Shown one piece after another: positions 1-11,590 of a DNA stretch of 64,000 bases. A program made the translations under genes and the position numbers. How positions within the stretch are numbered: position 1 is the stretch's first letter; each line of letters opens with the position of its first letter. The DNA comes from Juglans regia (lineage: Eukaryota; Streptophyta; Magnoliopsida; Fagales; Juglandaceae). The notes beneath the pieces were generated by a model. It worked only from the letters and a program-made list of their open reading frames with translations, had not been told where the DNA came from and searched no databases. The stretch lies in NCBI RefSeq assembly GCF_001411555.2, contig NC_049904.1:26363370-26427369 (forward strand). The letters are read 5' to 3'.

Positions 1-526
1 CACCCCTCTTTGGTCTTCTAAGGACCAATGGCCTATGTCAACGTAACAAATACTAGCAATGCAGTTGCTATGGTATTAGACAAAGACTCAGAGCCAAACA
101 AAACAAATGCCCCTCAGATAAAGCAAAGATTGACAAAGGAAATGAGATTTTAATTGAAGAGTCAAAGAGGCCCCCCGATCATATTGACTAGAGAAATTAG
201 GACGCCAGTCAAGGAACCCCCTTTCACTATCAATAACCCTCCTTTTATTTAGATTCCTATAAGGGTATCATCCTCTGGATCTTTTGATAGGCAAAGCTTC
301 ACTTGGTAATATAGGATTTCTAGGGCCCAAAATCAGTTCCAGAAAAGGAAAATTTGCAGGAAACATGACACAAAGGGGAAATATCACTTGCAAGGAACCA
401 ACGGAAAATCAAACAGCTCACGGCGGTGCCATAAATCAGAGGGTAGCGAAACTTGCTAGCGGCTCTTTCACCAGCTCACTGTTCACCATCCTCATCAGAT
501 CATTGTAAATCATAAAAAAGCTCCAC
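1..526 (+). pseudogene. LINE A, ORF1 region (first segment)
   Basis: This is a degenerate stretch ending exactly at the 5-base duplication flanking LTR copy 1. One frame (about 150-285) reads as a basic, proline-rich segment (RGPPIILTREIRTPVKEPP), and a second frame (284-508) is open for 74 codons. Removing the LTR at 532-5796 together with one CAACC copy continues this DNA into 5802 onward, where an ORF1-like frame (TNLFPFTPEVNTFPPN) follows. The assignment to LINE ORF1 rests on this continuity and on ORF2 starting at 6659; no zinc knuckle or DUF4283 motif was seen here. Several stops and at least one frameshift make it non-functional. The 5' end of the LINE lies outside the window. Confidence 0.55.
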
Positions 527-1157
527 CAACCTGTAATACCCTACTCCTTCCTTTTTACGTACGCTTCTTCCTTCTTACGTATGCTTCTCTCTTTCTGACA
601 TACGTTTCTTCTTGATGTAAGCAAACTCCGAGGGATAAATTATCTGCCCCTTCTATCAAGCAACTGCGAGACTCGTCATGTGTGCTGAACCACGATGACG
701 TGTTTCAAAAGATATCTTGTGACTTCTAGGGCACGTGTAGTGTTTTAAATATGCTAGAAATATTTATAAGGAGTATTTCTAGTGTTATTGAATTAAGATT
801 TATCTTAAATACAACACTTATAATATTCTTGAAGAGCTCCAAAAATATTATAATTGTCGGAAATCATTTTAATATTATTATTAAAATGATTTCAACTATT
901 TAAGATATTATGGGATTTAAATTATGTTGAAATCTTTTATTAATTAAATGGTTTTATTCTCTTTAATATGTTAAGTGAGACTTCATCATTTTATTAATGA
1001 TGAAGGAATATTATTTTATAAACTAAAGTTAGTTTAAAATAATATTCTACCTTAATTCCTTTAAGCGCTTTTAATTAAGTTAATGTTTTCCACATTTTTA
1101 AATCAGTGTTTGAGATCCATCGTTAGATCGATACGTGGGACCCAGACGAAGGGACTG

Positions 1158-1215
1158 AGTTAAATACCCAGACCGCCTCTCTGTCTTCCTCACTTTTCCC
1201 CAGTCCTCTCTCTCA
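1158..1215 (+). promoter_or_regulatory. Putative LTR core promoter, copy 1
   Basis: A TTAAATACCCAGACC block is followed by a strongly CT-rich stretch, as expected of a plant TATA box plus pyrimidine-rich transcription start. The same block recurs about 580-630 bases from the 5' end in all three copies of this LTR. Promoter activity is inferred. Confidence 0.5.
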
Positions 1216-2220
1216 CCTCCCTCTCCCTCAAGTGTACGCAGTACGCGGCCTCTCCCCCTCGCCGAATGCTCCATGCCTCAGCTCGGCGCCGCCGTGCGTC
1301 GGTAGCCCTCACTGCCGCCATCACCGGCTCCACCTCCCTCCGGCGAGCTCACCCATACCGGCATCTCTCTCCCACGCTCCCTCCTCCTTTCCCTCGGCAG
1401 TGCACAACCCGAATGGGCTTGGCGCTCACTGCACCGCCGTGCGCCGTCCTTCGGCGCCACCACCTCCACGGTAGTTGTTGCTCCCATCGGCCATCACCGT
1501 CCAGCGAGCTTGGCCTCCACCTTGCAGCCACCTTCCTCCCATGCACGTTCGTAGCTCCTCCATGCATGGGTTCACTGTGCACGTTCCTAGCGCTGCCGTG
1601 CGCAACCACCTTGGCCATCGGACACCACCACGAGCTACTCTTGGTCTCCCCCTTCCTCCTCCACCTAACCCAAGGCCCATAGCCTCCCTCCATCGCATGG
1701 GCTCTCTCCCTCCTTCACGCATGGGTTCTCCTCCCTCCACCACGTACGCCGCCACCCACGGCGGGTAACAACCATCTCCAGCCTCCTTAGGCCACCACCG
1801 AGCCATCCCAACTGCCCATAGCCCCGATCTGCCATCCATGCACACTCTCTCACTCTCCCACGGCTTCTCCACCGCCGTGAGTCACCGTGGCACCACCCCA
1901 GTGCCTCCATGGCTCCACCAGCAACTCCCTTAGCCGAACCTTAGGTCCAAACCACCATTTTATGTGGTGGGCAGCCACTGCACGTGATAGACAGCCACTA
2001 CGCGTGGCTGACCACCACTATACACGGCTAGATCTGCCGTGTTACGCTCATTGCCACCATCACATGGCCACCAAGAGCCCTTCCAAGACCACACTTAGCT
2101 ATCCAAACGCCCAAACAGTCACTGTACGTGGGTTAGCTGCCACGTACGATCCTTCCAACATCATCGGTCGTGATGATCAGCGAGCAACGCACGGGTTATC
2201 CCGTTGATGGTATAACCCTC
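1216..2220 (+). other. GC-rich LTR block without a credible gene
   Basis: This is a CCTCC/CCACC-rich block. It carries several overlapping open frames on both strands (for example 1266-1682 and, on the other strand, 1426-1872), all of low-complexity Pro/His/Ser or Gly/Trp/Arg composition. The block recurs in copies 2 and 3 at the same place, downstream of the TATA-like site, so it is probably a long transcribed leader. No known domain was recognised. Frames are not cleanly maintained between copies, so no CDS is called. Confidence 0.5.
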
Positions 2221-2699
2221 TATCCCTCGTTAATTATGTTAGATATTGATTAGTTGATTAGTTAGGTTGTGGACTGTGTTGTTAGTATTGTGTAGTTCGC
2301 TATGTTGGGATGTTCGGTGTAGTGAAGTGTTGGGCATTCTATGTAGTGAAGTGTGGGGCATCCTGTGTAGTGAAGTGTTGGGCATATCTATGTAGTGTGG
2401 TGATGTGATGTGCCGTCTATGTGAACTGTTGGGCTTATCTATGTAGTGCGTTGTGATTGATGGGCGTAGTTGGGAAGTGTACTGTGAAGTGTGGTGAATT
2501 GTGCCGTGTAGTATGGTTGTGGAGTATGTGTTGTATTGGTGACGTGGCAGGTAGAATGGGAACAATACACGCTGAGTGTACTCTGTGTGTGGCGTAGTGT
2601 GAGATAAGGAGAGTATATGTAAAATATACCCCCTTGACATATTGTGGAACGGGATGAGTACACGTGGAGTGTACTCTGTGGCGTAGTGCGTGTAAAAGG

Positions 2700-3175
2700 A
2701 ATACACGTGGAGTGTACTCCATGTGGTGGAGTGTACTCCATGTGGTGGAGTGTATTCCATGTGGTGGAGTGATGCACCATAGGGCAGGTAAGCCATAATG
2801 GTGATGTGGCGTGGTGTGTATGAGGGGAGTACATGTGGAATGTACTCCATGTGGTGGATTGATGCATCATATGGCATGTACGCCATAGTGGTGATGTGGC
2901 GTAGTACATGTGAAGGACAGATGCACCATATGGCAGGTATGCCATAATGATAATGTGGTGTAGTATGTGTGAAGGGAGTACACGTGGAGTGTACTCCATG
3001 TGGTAGACTAATGCATCATGTGGCGGATATGCCATAATGGTGACGTGGCATGGTGTATGAAGGGAGTACATGCGGAATGTACTCCGTATGGTGAAGTGAT
3101 GCACCATATGTCATAATGGTGATGGGTCGTAGCGTGTAAAAATGGAGTATACGTGGAGTGTACTCCACGAGGTAG
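2700..3175 (+). repeat. 90-bp minisatellite in LTR copy 1 (about 5 units)
   Basis: This is a tandem array of diverged units of about 80-90 bp. Each carries a GGAGTACACGTGGAGTG-type block, a CCATATGG-type block and GCCATAATGGTGATGTGGC. It is the reverse complement of the larger array in copy 2. Because 90 is a multiple of three, long open frames run through it; these are not genes. Confidence 0.85.
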
Positions 3176-5801
3176 CGACACTCCATGTGGCGTGTCGCAG
3201 AGATAATGATGGTTGTGTGATTGATGGGCGTGGAACTTGATGATTAGTGTCGGGAACTGCGAAACAGTGTCCTGAAGTAGTTATGGTGTAGCATGTAGTC
3301 TGATGGACTTATGGCTAGGAGTATGCGTTAAGTAGTAGAACAAGTGTAAGAGTGCACAGAGAAAGTATGACTGGAGAATGTCACGAAGTGACATGACTAT
3401 TGATAGTCGTGCTTGTGATGGGCGAAGTAGCATAACAAGTATGAGAGTACGCAGCGGAAGCATGACAGGACAACGTCACGAAGTGACGTGGTTATTGACA
3501 GTCATGCTTATGATGGGTGAAGTGTTAGAGTGTAGGAATGGCGTAACGGGGATGTGACGAGATGTCACGATGTGACGGGAGTACGTGAGGAACCGAACTC
3601 GTGATGAGTTAGGAGTTGACGTAGCAAAATGTTGGGTAACGTGACAAGGTCACAGTGTAGCTTTGGAGCCATCTCGAGCTATATGTGACATAAGGCGTAA
3701 TTGTGAAAGGAGTCTTGTCGAGCTAAGTGTTGGGATGAACTGTCAAAAGGGACGGGTAGCATGAAGAGTCATACTTGCCGGGTTAAGAGAAGGTTGCTAT
3801 CAGAGTATGGCCCTTGTCCCTGCGAGTAGGTGATCAACATGTTATATGTTGGTCTCAGGTGATAAAGGGGTAAGGTACATATGTAATCTGGTTAGACACA
3901 TGTGCCAGACGGATTCACCATATGTAATGGGTAATTTGTCCTGAGCATAGTTGCATGGTGCTTAAGCCTCAGAATTGGCTTAGAGCCGTGTGGCTTGTAT
4001 GGATGAGAATGAGGATTAGTATAAGCTAAGGTGCATGAAGGTAGTGACGGGTGTATTGTTAGGATTGGGATGCGTGATTCCATCGGTTGGAATCATGCGA
4101 AGAATGTGGTTAGTAAGAAGAGTAAGATGAATGTCTTAGTGTCTTAATCCATGGGTTCACTTTAGTGGATGAGCACTCGAGGCAAGACTTTGAGTTGAAA
4201 GATGTGGTGATCGTAAGTAGTCCCCGAATGGTTTAGCATAGTAAAGGGCACATAAGTGCACGAGATAGACTGAGAGTGTTCTAAGTGATGTGTAGCTCTA
4301 TTTCTAGTTTAAGTTGTTTATGCATTTGATAGAGAATGATGCTAAGATATGTGTATGCATGTAGGTTGCCATCTGACACGTACATGAATGGACTGCATGA
4401 TATGCAAGTAGCATGGAGTCTAGGTAAGTGTTACGTTCATACTCTTCTAGAGTTTTTTTAAATTAAAGAAAGGAAAATGAAAGCTTTTCTTTTTAAAAAA
4501 TAAAAGACGCTTTACGAAAGAAAATACTAAGTGTTCAAAGGTATAAGTATGTATGGCCCCCCCTTGGCAGCCCCTTTTTATGCACCCAAAGTCTTAATTG
4601 TACGCATGTGAATGGATGACTATACGCTGTATCTATTGTATGTATTTTCTACGAGAATCCGTGAACCGATGAAAATGCATGAAATGCATGACAACGGATG
4701 CTTTTATAGATCCTACGAACCGACGCTTTCATGTGCGCCATGAGGTGATGCTCATGGATGCCATGAAAGACGATGTTTAAGGTGATGCTTATGGATGCCA
4801 TGAAAGCTGATGTTTAAGCTCTTGTATGTTCTTAAATGACGTTTTCCATGAACAAACCGTTAAAAGAAGGATAGAGCTGAAATGAACTGAAAAAGGGAAG
4901 ATGATTTTCTGGCTTATGCCCCAAATGATGTTTTTCTCATGAAAGGACTGTTAAAAGAAAGAAAAAACTAAATGAAAGCTCCAGCTCTTTCGAGCTGACA
5001 TGAATGAATGAATGAAAAGCAAGAAAGACATGAAAGCATGAAATGTATGAAAATACATAACGGCCACATGAATGAAAAGGATACCAATAAATGGGCAGAT
5101 TGAAATGCCGGGTAAGTAGTACTGGTAGTGCACCCAGTGCTACCCCCAGAGTGAAAAGGGATTCCCAACCCGTGGCCACGAGCAGAGTCCGGGTCCAAAG
5201 GAAGACCGCTAACCCCAACACACGGGGCGTAAGTGTGTACCGGCCTATGAAAGTGATAAGAAAGAATGGATGTTGCATGAACGTATGAATGCAGGAACTC
5301 TTGAAGAAATGAAGGCACTGATGGGAGAAACGTTTTATGAAAAGAAAGCCCCTCTTTAAAGCAAAACCTCGTTAGTGACGTTTTCAAACGAACACACGTA
5401 TGACACATATGCATGCACGTAATAGTATGTAGGTATGATGAATACATGAATGAAAACCTATGTTGTTATATTTTAATTGTATGAAGTAATGCTTACGAGT
5501 TTTCGACTCATTTTAGTTTTTATGTATGCCCCTCCTCCCACAGGATCTGAACGGTCAGGAAGGACATGGCCCATGGGGAAGAGCACGGAAGTCTAGGCAT
5601 GGGTTTTAATTGTACGAGATAACCTTTTTATTGTAAAAATAATATTCTTCGCTGTAAACCTCTTTTATTGTCAAAGCACATTTTATTTTATAAACGTGGA
5701 GTCTTGCACCCTGGGTATGCAAGTAAAAAGTTTTAAATCGAATGGTAATTCCCGTCGTCCTTTATAAAAAGTCCCACCACAAGGATGGGCGTTACACAAC
5801 C

Positions 5802-6662
5802 AACCTGTTCCCCTTTACTCCGGAAGTTAATACCTTCCCACCAAATATGTTCCCATCAGTCAACCCAAGCAATCATACCCACTCCCATCTGACGGAACAA
5901 CAACTTCTTTATAGCAACCTGATGGAATTGGCAATGCAAAGTTTCTGTTACCCTTATGCATTGAACCCTGATGCGTGATCAGAGAACTGGAAGTGTATTC
6001 ATGCAATTGATATGAGCTTTAAAGCTCATCAAACTCAATGGACTGAGTCCCTTAATTCCCATCTTTTGAACCAATCGAGTGGAACTCCTCCTATGGGCCC
6101 AAAATTGGCTCAGACTTTTACGGGGCCGCAAGACTTCCAAGCCACACAAGCCTCTCAAGGCTATATTAGTATAGACTCGGGCCAGCTCAATAAAATGGTC
6201 CCATTTATTCAAGCAAGCCCAATGCTTTCACTTATCTTTAGCAACTATCATGGGCCCAAGTCTTTTGAAAGGCCCTCAATCCGCATTGAGCAAGTTTCTG
6301 AACCGGTGCAGCTTATCCTAGTCCATCTTGGAGCCCATATTAGCCAGACTTGCGACCCCAACCCTTTGAAAAGGAACCTGCTTTCAACATATGCAAAAGA
6401 ACAAAATTTTAAAAGCAAAATGCTGAATCTAACAAAGGATCATCTGGAAGAACATGCTACGGAGATCAATATTAGCAAGGAGGACAAAGACATGGCTCAT
6501 ATGCTCCTTTTAATGCATGCAAAAACCATTGGGAAAATTCAAAAGAAAAAGGACTACATAAAAAATAAGTCGTATACTTGAGCTACATCAAAATTGGTTT
6601 CATCAGAGAAGAAGAAAGCAGTAGGCGAGGCGGGGGCTTCTAGGCCCTCAAAGGCTCCATGA
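5802..6662 (+). pseudogene. LINE A, ORF1 C-terminal region
   Basis: Open frames at 5742-5978 (LINE part from 5802) and 6012-6581 give a Ser/Pro/Gln-rich, low-complexity protein without catalytic motifs, as usual for the tail of plant LINE ORF1. A final frame ends with a basic stretch (SSEKKKAVGEAGASRPSKAP) and a TGA that overlaps the ATG of ORF2. Stops at 5976 and 6579 and frameshifts break it. Assignment is by position next to ORF2. Confidence 0.55.
6659..6662 (+). promoter_or_regulatory. ATGA stop-start overlap, LINE A
   Basis: The ORF1 stop (TGA, 6660-6662) overlaps the ORF2 start (ATG, 6659-6661). The same arrangement is present in LINE B (27850-27853) and LINE C (25442-25445), which suggests ORF2 translation by termination-reinitiation. 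Confidence 0.6.
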
Positions 6663-8273
6663 AGACACTGGTTTGGAATTGCCGGGGACTGGCCAACCCC
6701 AAAGCAATCAGAAGTCTTAGGGCTAACATTAGAAAGTATAATCCGGATATTATATCTTTGTTGGAAACCATGGTGCCTGATGTAAGCACCCCTAGTATTG
6801 TAAATAGCTTAGGTTTCCATATTTTTATTAATTTCCCTGCCTTGGGGAAAAATGGAGGACTTCTGTTGTCGTGGAGACTGGGTATGGATATAGAACCGGT
6901 GCATCTGAATACTAATGCAATTTCTATTTTGGTTTACTCTGACCCTTCTCATAACCCTTGGTTAGCCACTTATGCTTATGCTCTTGCAAGATGGCAACAA
7001 AAAGCACATTTCTAAACCTCTTTGGACACCATCCACAACTCTTATCTAAGCCCATGGTTATGCATAGGGGACTTCAATGATCTAGTGAACCAATCAGAAA
7101 AAATAGGGGGGCGTCCAGTAACTTCTTCTTCTATAGGTGGTTAAAAAAAATTTTATGACTACTCATGGACTAGTTGATATTGGTTTCTCGGGACCCACTT
7201 TCACTTGGACTAATAATCGACAAGGTAGAGCACTTATCAGGGAACGACTTGTTAGAGGAATAGCAAGTGCACAATGGAGACTACTGTTCCTTAATGCCAC
7301 TATTCAACATCTCACATCAGGGGCATCGGACCATCATCCCCTATTGTTAAACACCGTGAAAGTACAAGAAGCATGGTGCAAGCAAGTTAGTGGTAATCCC
7401 TCTTTCATTCTTTGTAGAAAAATTAAAGATACAAAAGAAGCGCTCAAGCACTGGAACAAAGTGCACTTTGGAAGAAGACAAGAGAATATTCAACATTTAG
7501 AATCAGAGATCACTAATCTTTAATGCGCCCAACCGAGTACCAGCAGTCTTTAGAAAGAACGCATGTTGCAAATAAAATTTCAAGATCAATTGAAACATGA
7601 AGAAACACTATGGCACCAGAAGTCTAGAATCAATTGGCTCATAACATCGGATCTAAACACAAAATCTTACCATCTTTCAACAACAATTCGAAGGAAAACC
7701 AATGGAATTGACTCCTTCAAGCTTAATCTAGGTAACTGGACCATGGATCAAAATATTATTGAATTAGCTTTTATAGATCATTTCAGAGCCATCTAGACCT
7801 CCACAAAACCTATCATTCCAACAGAGCTTGAAGACTTATTTCAGAAGCAAGTATCAGATCAAGATAATGTTTTCTTAACGTCAATACCAAAAGAAGAAGA
7901 AATTTATGGTGCGCTAAAACAAATCCTAAATCACAAAGCCCCAAGTCCGGATGGTATGACGGCTCTCTTCTACAAGAATTACTAGAATATTATTAAAAAA
8001 GAAGTCATTGCTGCGATCCAGAATTTCTTCAGAAGTGGGAAGATACTGAAACAAATGAGCCATACAAACATTGCTCTGATCCCAAAAGTGCCAAACCCGA
8101 GTTCACCAAAAAATTTATGGCCAATTAGCTTGACCAATGTTATCTATAAAACCATCACAAAGATTGGCAAATCGGTTGAAAAAAAAAACTTTCAACTATA
8201 ATCTCCCATTTTCAAACAACCTTTGTTTTGGGTCGCAATATCAGGGATAAATCTATTATCACTTATGAGCTAT
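6659..8273 (+). pseudogene. LINE A ORF2, endonuclease and start of reverse transcriptase
   Basis: The product starts MKTLVWNCRGLANPKAI, typical of the apurinic-type endonuclease (EEP family) that opens plant L1 ORF2. The frame breaks near 7015. The endonuclease continues at about 7060-7340 with the remains of a GDFND motif and GFSGPTFTWTNNRQG, and ends with the catalytic-loop motif SDHHPLLL. The linker and reverse-transcriptase N-terminus follow (7390-8273), with PKVPNP...PISLTNVIYKTITK near 8085-8160. At 8273/8274 the frame is cut by LTR copy 2 and resumes at 13577-13582. Multiple frameshifts and stops (about 7015, 7523, 7796, 7983) make it dead. LINE B at 27853-27258 is the same family. Confidence 0.85.
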
Positions 8274-10530
8274 TTCACTGTAACGCCCATCCTTGTGGTG
8301 AGACTTTTTATAAAATCTTTTTAAAAAGGACGACGGGAATTACCGTTTGATTTAAAACTTTTTACTTGCATACCCAGGGTGCAAGACTCTACATTTATAG
8401 AATAAAATGTGCTTTTAGAATAAAAGAGGTTTACAGTGGAAAACATTAATCTTACAATAAAAAAGGTCTCTCGTACATTTAAACGCTCATGCCTATACTT
8501 CCGTGCTCTTCCCCATGGGCCATGTCCGTCCTTACCTTTCAGTTCCTGTGGGGAGAGACATACATAAAAACTAAAATGAGTCGATGACTTGTAAGCATTA
8601 CTTTATACAGTTAAAATATAACAACATAGGTTTTCAATCATGCATTCATCATTCCATGCATACTATACATACATACATACATACGTGCCTACATGCGTTC
8701 TTTTGGAAAACGTCATTGGATTGGGTTTTCTTTTTAAAAAGGGGCTTTCTTTTTGTAAATGTGTCCCGTCAGTGCCTTCATTTCTTTAAGAATTCATGCA
8801 TTCATACGTTCATGCATTCATCCATTCTTTCTTATTACTTTCATAGGCCAGTACACACTGTTACTCCCCGTGTGTTGGGGTTAGCGGTCTTCCTTTAGAC
8901 CCGGACTCTACCAGTGGCCACGGGTTGGGAATCCCTTTTTAGTCAGGGGCAGCACTGGGTGCACTACCAGTACTACTTACCCAGCATTGCAATCTGCCCA
9001 TTCATTGGTATCCTTTCCATTCATTCATATGGCCGTTACGTATCTTCATACAGTAAACATTCATTTCATTTTAGTTCTTTCTTACAGTTCAGTCCTTTTC
9101 ATTTAACGGTTTAGTTCATGGAAAAACATCGTTTAAAACATGGGCTTAAACTTCGTCTTTCATGACATCCATAAGCATCACCTTAAACGTCATCTTTCAT
9201 GGCATCCATAAGCATCACCTCATGACATCCATAAAAGCATCGGTTAGTAGGATCCATAAAAGCATCAGTTTTCACGTCTTTCTTGCTTTTCATTCATTCA
9301 TTCATGTCAACTCTAAAGAGTTGTAGCTTTCATTCTTTTCTTTTCTTTCATTTAACAGTCATTTCATGAGAAAACATTATTTTTCATGAGAAAACATTGT
9401 TGGGGGCGTAAGCCCGAAAATCGTCTTTCATGCATTTTCATCAGTTCATGGATTTTCTTAGAAAATACCTAAAATAGATACAACTTATAGTCATCCATTC
9501 ACATGCGTACAACTAATACTTTGGATTCGTAAACAGGGTGTTGCCCAGGAGGGGCCATACATATGTATACCTTTGAATACTTATATTTTCTTTCGTAAAA
9601 CGTCTTTCGTGTCTTTTAGTACTGCATCGTAAAGATTGTAAAGGAAAAGCCTTTTGTTTTCTTTTTCTTTTATTTTATAAAACTCTAGAAGATATGAACG
9701 TAATACTTACCTGGACTCCATGCTACTTGCATATCAGGCAGTCCATTCATGTGCTTGTCAGATGGCAATCTACATGCATACACATAACCTTAACGTCATT
9801 CTCTATCTAATGCATAAGCAACTTAAACTAGAAATAGAGCTACACATCACTTCGAACACTCTCCTTCTATCCCGTGCTCTTACGTGCCCAACATATAACA
9901 TGTTGATCACCCGCTCGTAGGGACAAGGGCCATACTCTAATACCAACCTTCTCTTAACTCGGCTAGCATGACTCTTCATGTTACCCGTCCCTTTTGACAG
10001 TTCATCCCAACACTTAACACGACAAGACTCCATTCACTACTACGCCTTATGTCACGTCATATAGCTTGGGACTACGCCCAAGCTACACCATGACCTTGTT
10101 AAGTCACCTGACATCCCACTACGTCATTTTTACTCCAACTTCTAACTCATCACGAGTACGGTTCCTCATGTACTCCTAACACATCGTGACATTTGTCACA
10201 ATCCCTGCCACACCATTTCTACACTAACTCCTCACCCATCATAAGCACGACTACTAGTGGTCATGTCACTTTGTGACATTCTCCAGTCATGCTTCCTTTA
10301 CACACTCTTACACTTGTTCTGCTACTTCACACATACTCCTAGCCATAAGTCAATTACGGTGACACCTGTCACCTCAGACTATAGGCCACATCACAGCTAC
10401 TTTGGGACACTATTCCACAGTTCCCGACACTACTCACCACATTTTACGCCCATCAATCACACAATCGTCCTTATCTTTGCGACACGCCACAAGTTGTGTT
10501 GCTGCACCTCATGGAGTACACTCCACGTAT

Positions 10531-11590
10531 ACTCTCCTCTCACACACTACGACCCATCACCATTGCGGCGTACGCACCACATGATGCATTTCTCCACTAC
10601 ATGGAGTACACTCCTCGTGTACTTCCTTCACACACGTTACACCACATCACCATTATGGCATACTCGCCATATGGTGCATCACTTCACTACATGGAGTACA
10701 CTCCTTGTGTACTCCCTTCACACATGTTACGCCACATCACCATCATGGCATACCCTCCATATGGTGCATCACTCCACCACATGAAGTACACTCCACGTGT
10801 ACTCCCTTCAAACATGCTACGCCACATCACCATTATGGCATACCCGCCATATGGTGCATCATTCCACCACATGGAGTACACTCCACGTGTACTCCCTTCA
10901 TACTCGTTACACCACATCACCATTATGGCATACCTGCCATATGGTGCATCATTCCACCACATGGAGTACACTCCACGTGTACTCCCTTCACACACACTAC
11001 GCCACATCACCATTAAGGCATACCCGCCATATTGTGCATCATTCCACCATATGGAGTACACTTCACTTGTACTCCCTTCACACACGTTACGCCACATCAC
11101 CATTATGGCATACCCACCATATGGTGCATCACTCCACCACATGGAGTACACTCCACGTGTACTCCCTTTACCCATACTACGCCACATCACCACTATGACT
11201 TACCCACCATACGGTGCATCACTCCACCACATGGAGTACACTTCACGTGTACTCCCTTCACACACGTTACACCACATCACCACTATGGCATACTCGTCAT
11301 ATGGTACATCATTGCACCACATGTAGTACACTCCACGTGTACTCCCTTCACACAGACTACGCCACATCACCATTATTTCGCCATATGGTGCATCACTCCA
11401 CCACATGGAGTACACTCTACGTGTACTCCCTTCACACACATTATGCCACATCACCACTATGGCATACCCGCCATATGGTGCATCATTCCACCACATGAAG
11501 TACACTCCATGTGTACTCCCTTTACACACACTCGCCACATCACCACTATGGCATACCCGCGATATGGTGCATCACTCCACCATTCCACAA
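10531..11590 (-). repeat. 90-bp minisatellite in LTR copy 2 (about 12 units)
   Basis: The marker ACTCCCTTCA or a close variant recurs at 10531, 10621, 10711, 10801, 10891, 10981, 11071, 11161, 11251, 11341, 11425 and 11515. This gives a constant period of 90 except one 6-bp deletion. Six units carry a perfect CACGTG within an imperfect palindrome of arms GGAGTACAC and GTGTACTCC. The period of 30 codons keeps several frames open for 100-276 codons on both strands; none is a gene. Confidence 0.95.

Larger units (their letters stand above)
532..5796 (+). mobile_element. 5.27-kb solo LTR, copy 1
   Basis: The element starts TGTAATACCC and ends GGGCGTTACA, so it has TG...CA ends within a near-perfect 10-base terminal inverted repeat. 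It is flanked by an exact 5-base direct repeat, CAACC, at 527-531 and 5797-5801. These are marks of LTR-retrotransposon integration. There is no gag or pol frame and no second LTR, so the simplest reading is a solo LTR from a family with unusually long LTRs; a non-autonomous element without LTRs is the alternative. Internal order: AT-rich 5' part (740-1090), TATA-like site (1160), CT-rich then GC-rich block (1190-2200), a 90-bp minisatellite (2700-3175), then unique sequence. It splits LINE A ORF1. Related copies are at 8279-13576 (-) and 59423-64000 (+). Confidence 0.85.

Noticed and set aside
10496..11326. Long open frame (276 codons) and partners on both strands
   Set aside because: Explained fully by the 90-bp tandem repeat, whose period is a multiple of three; no domain and no conserved start.
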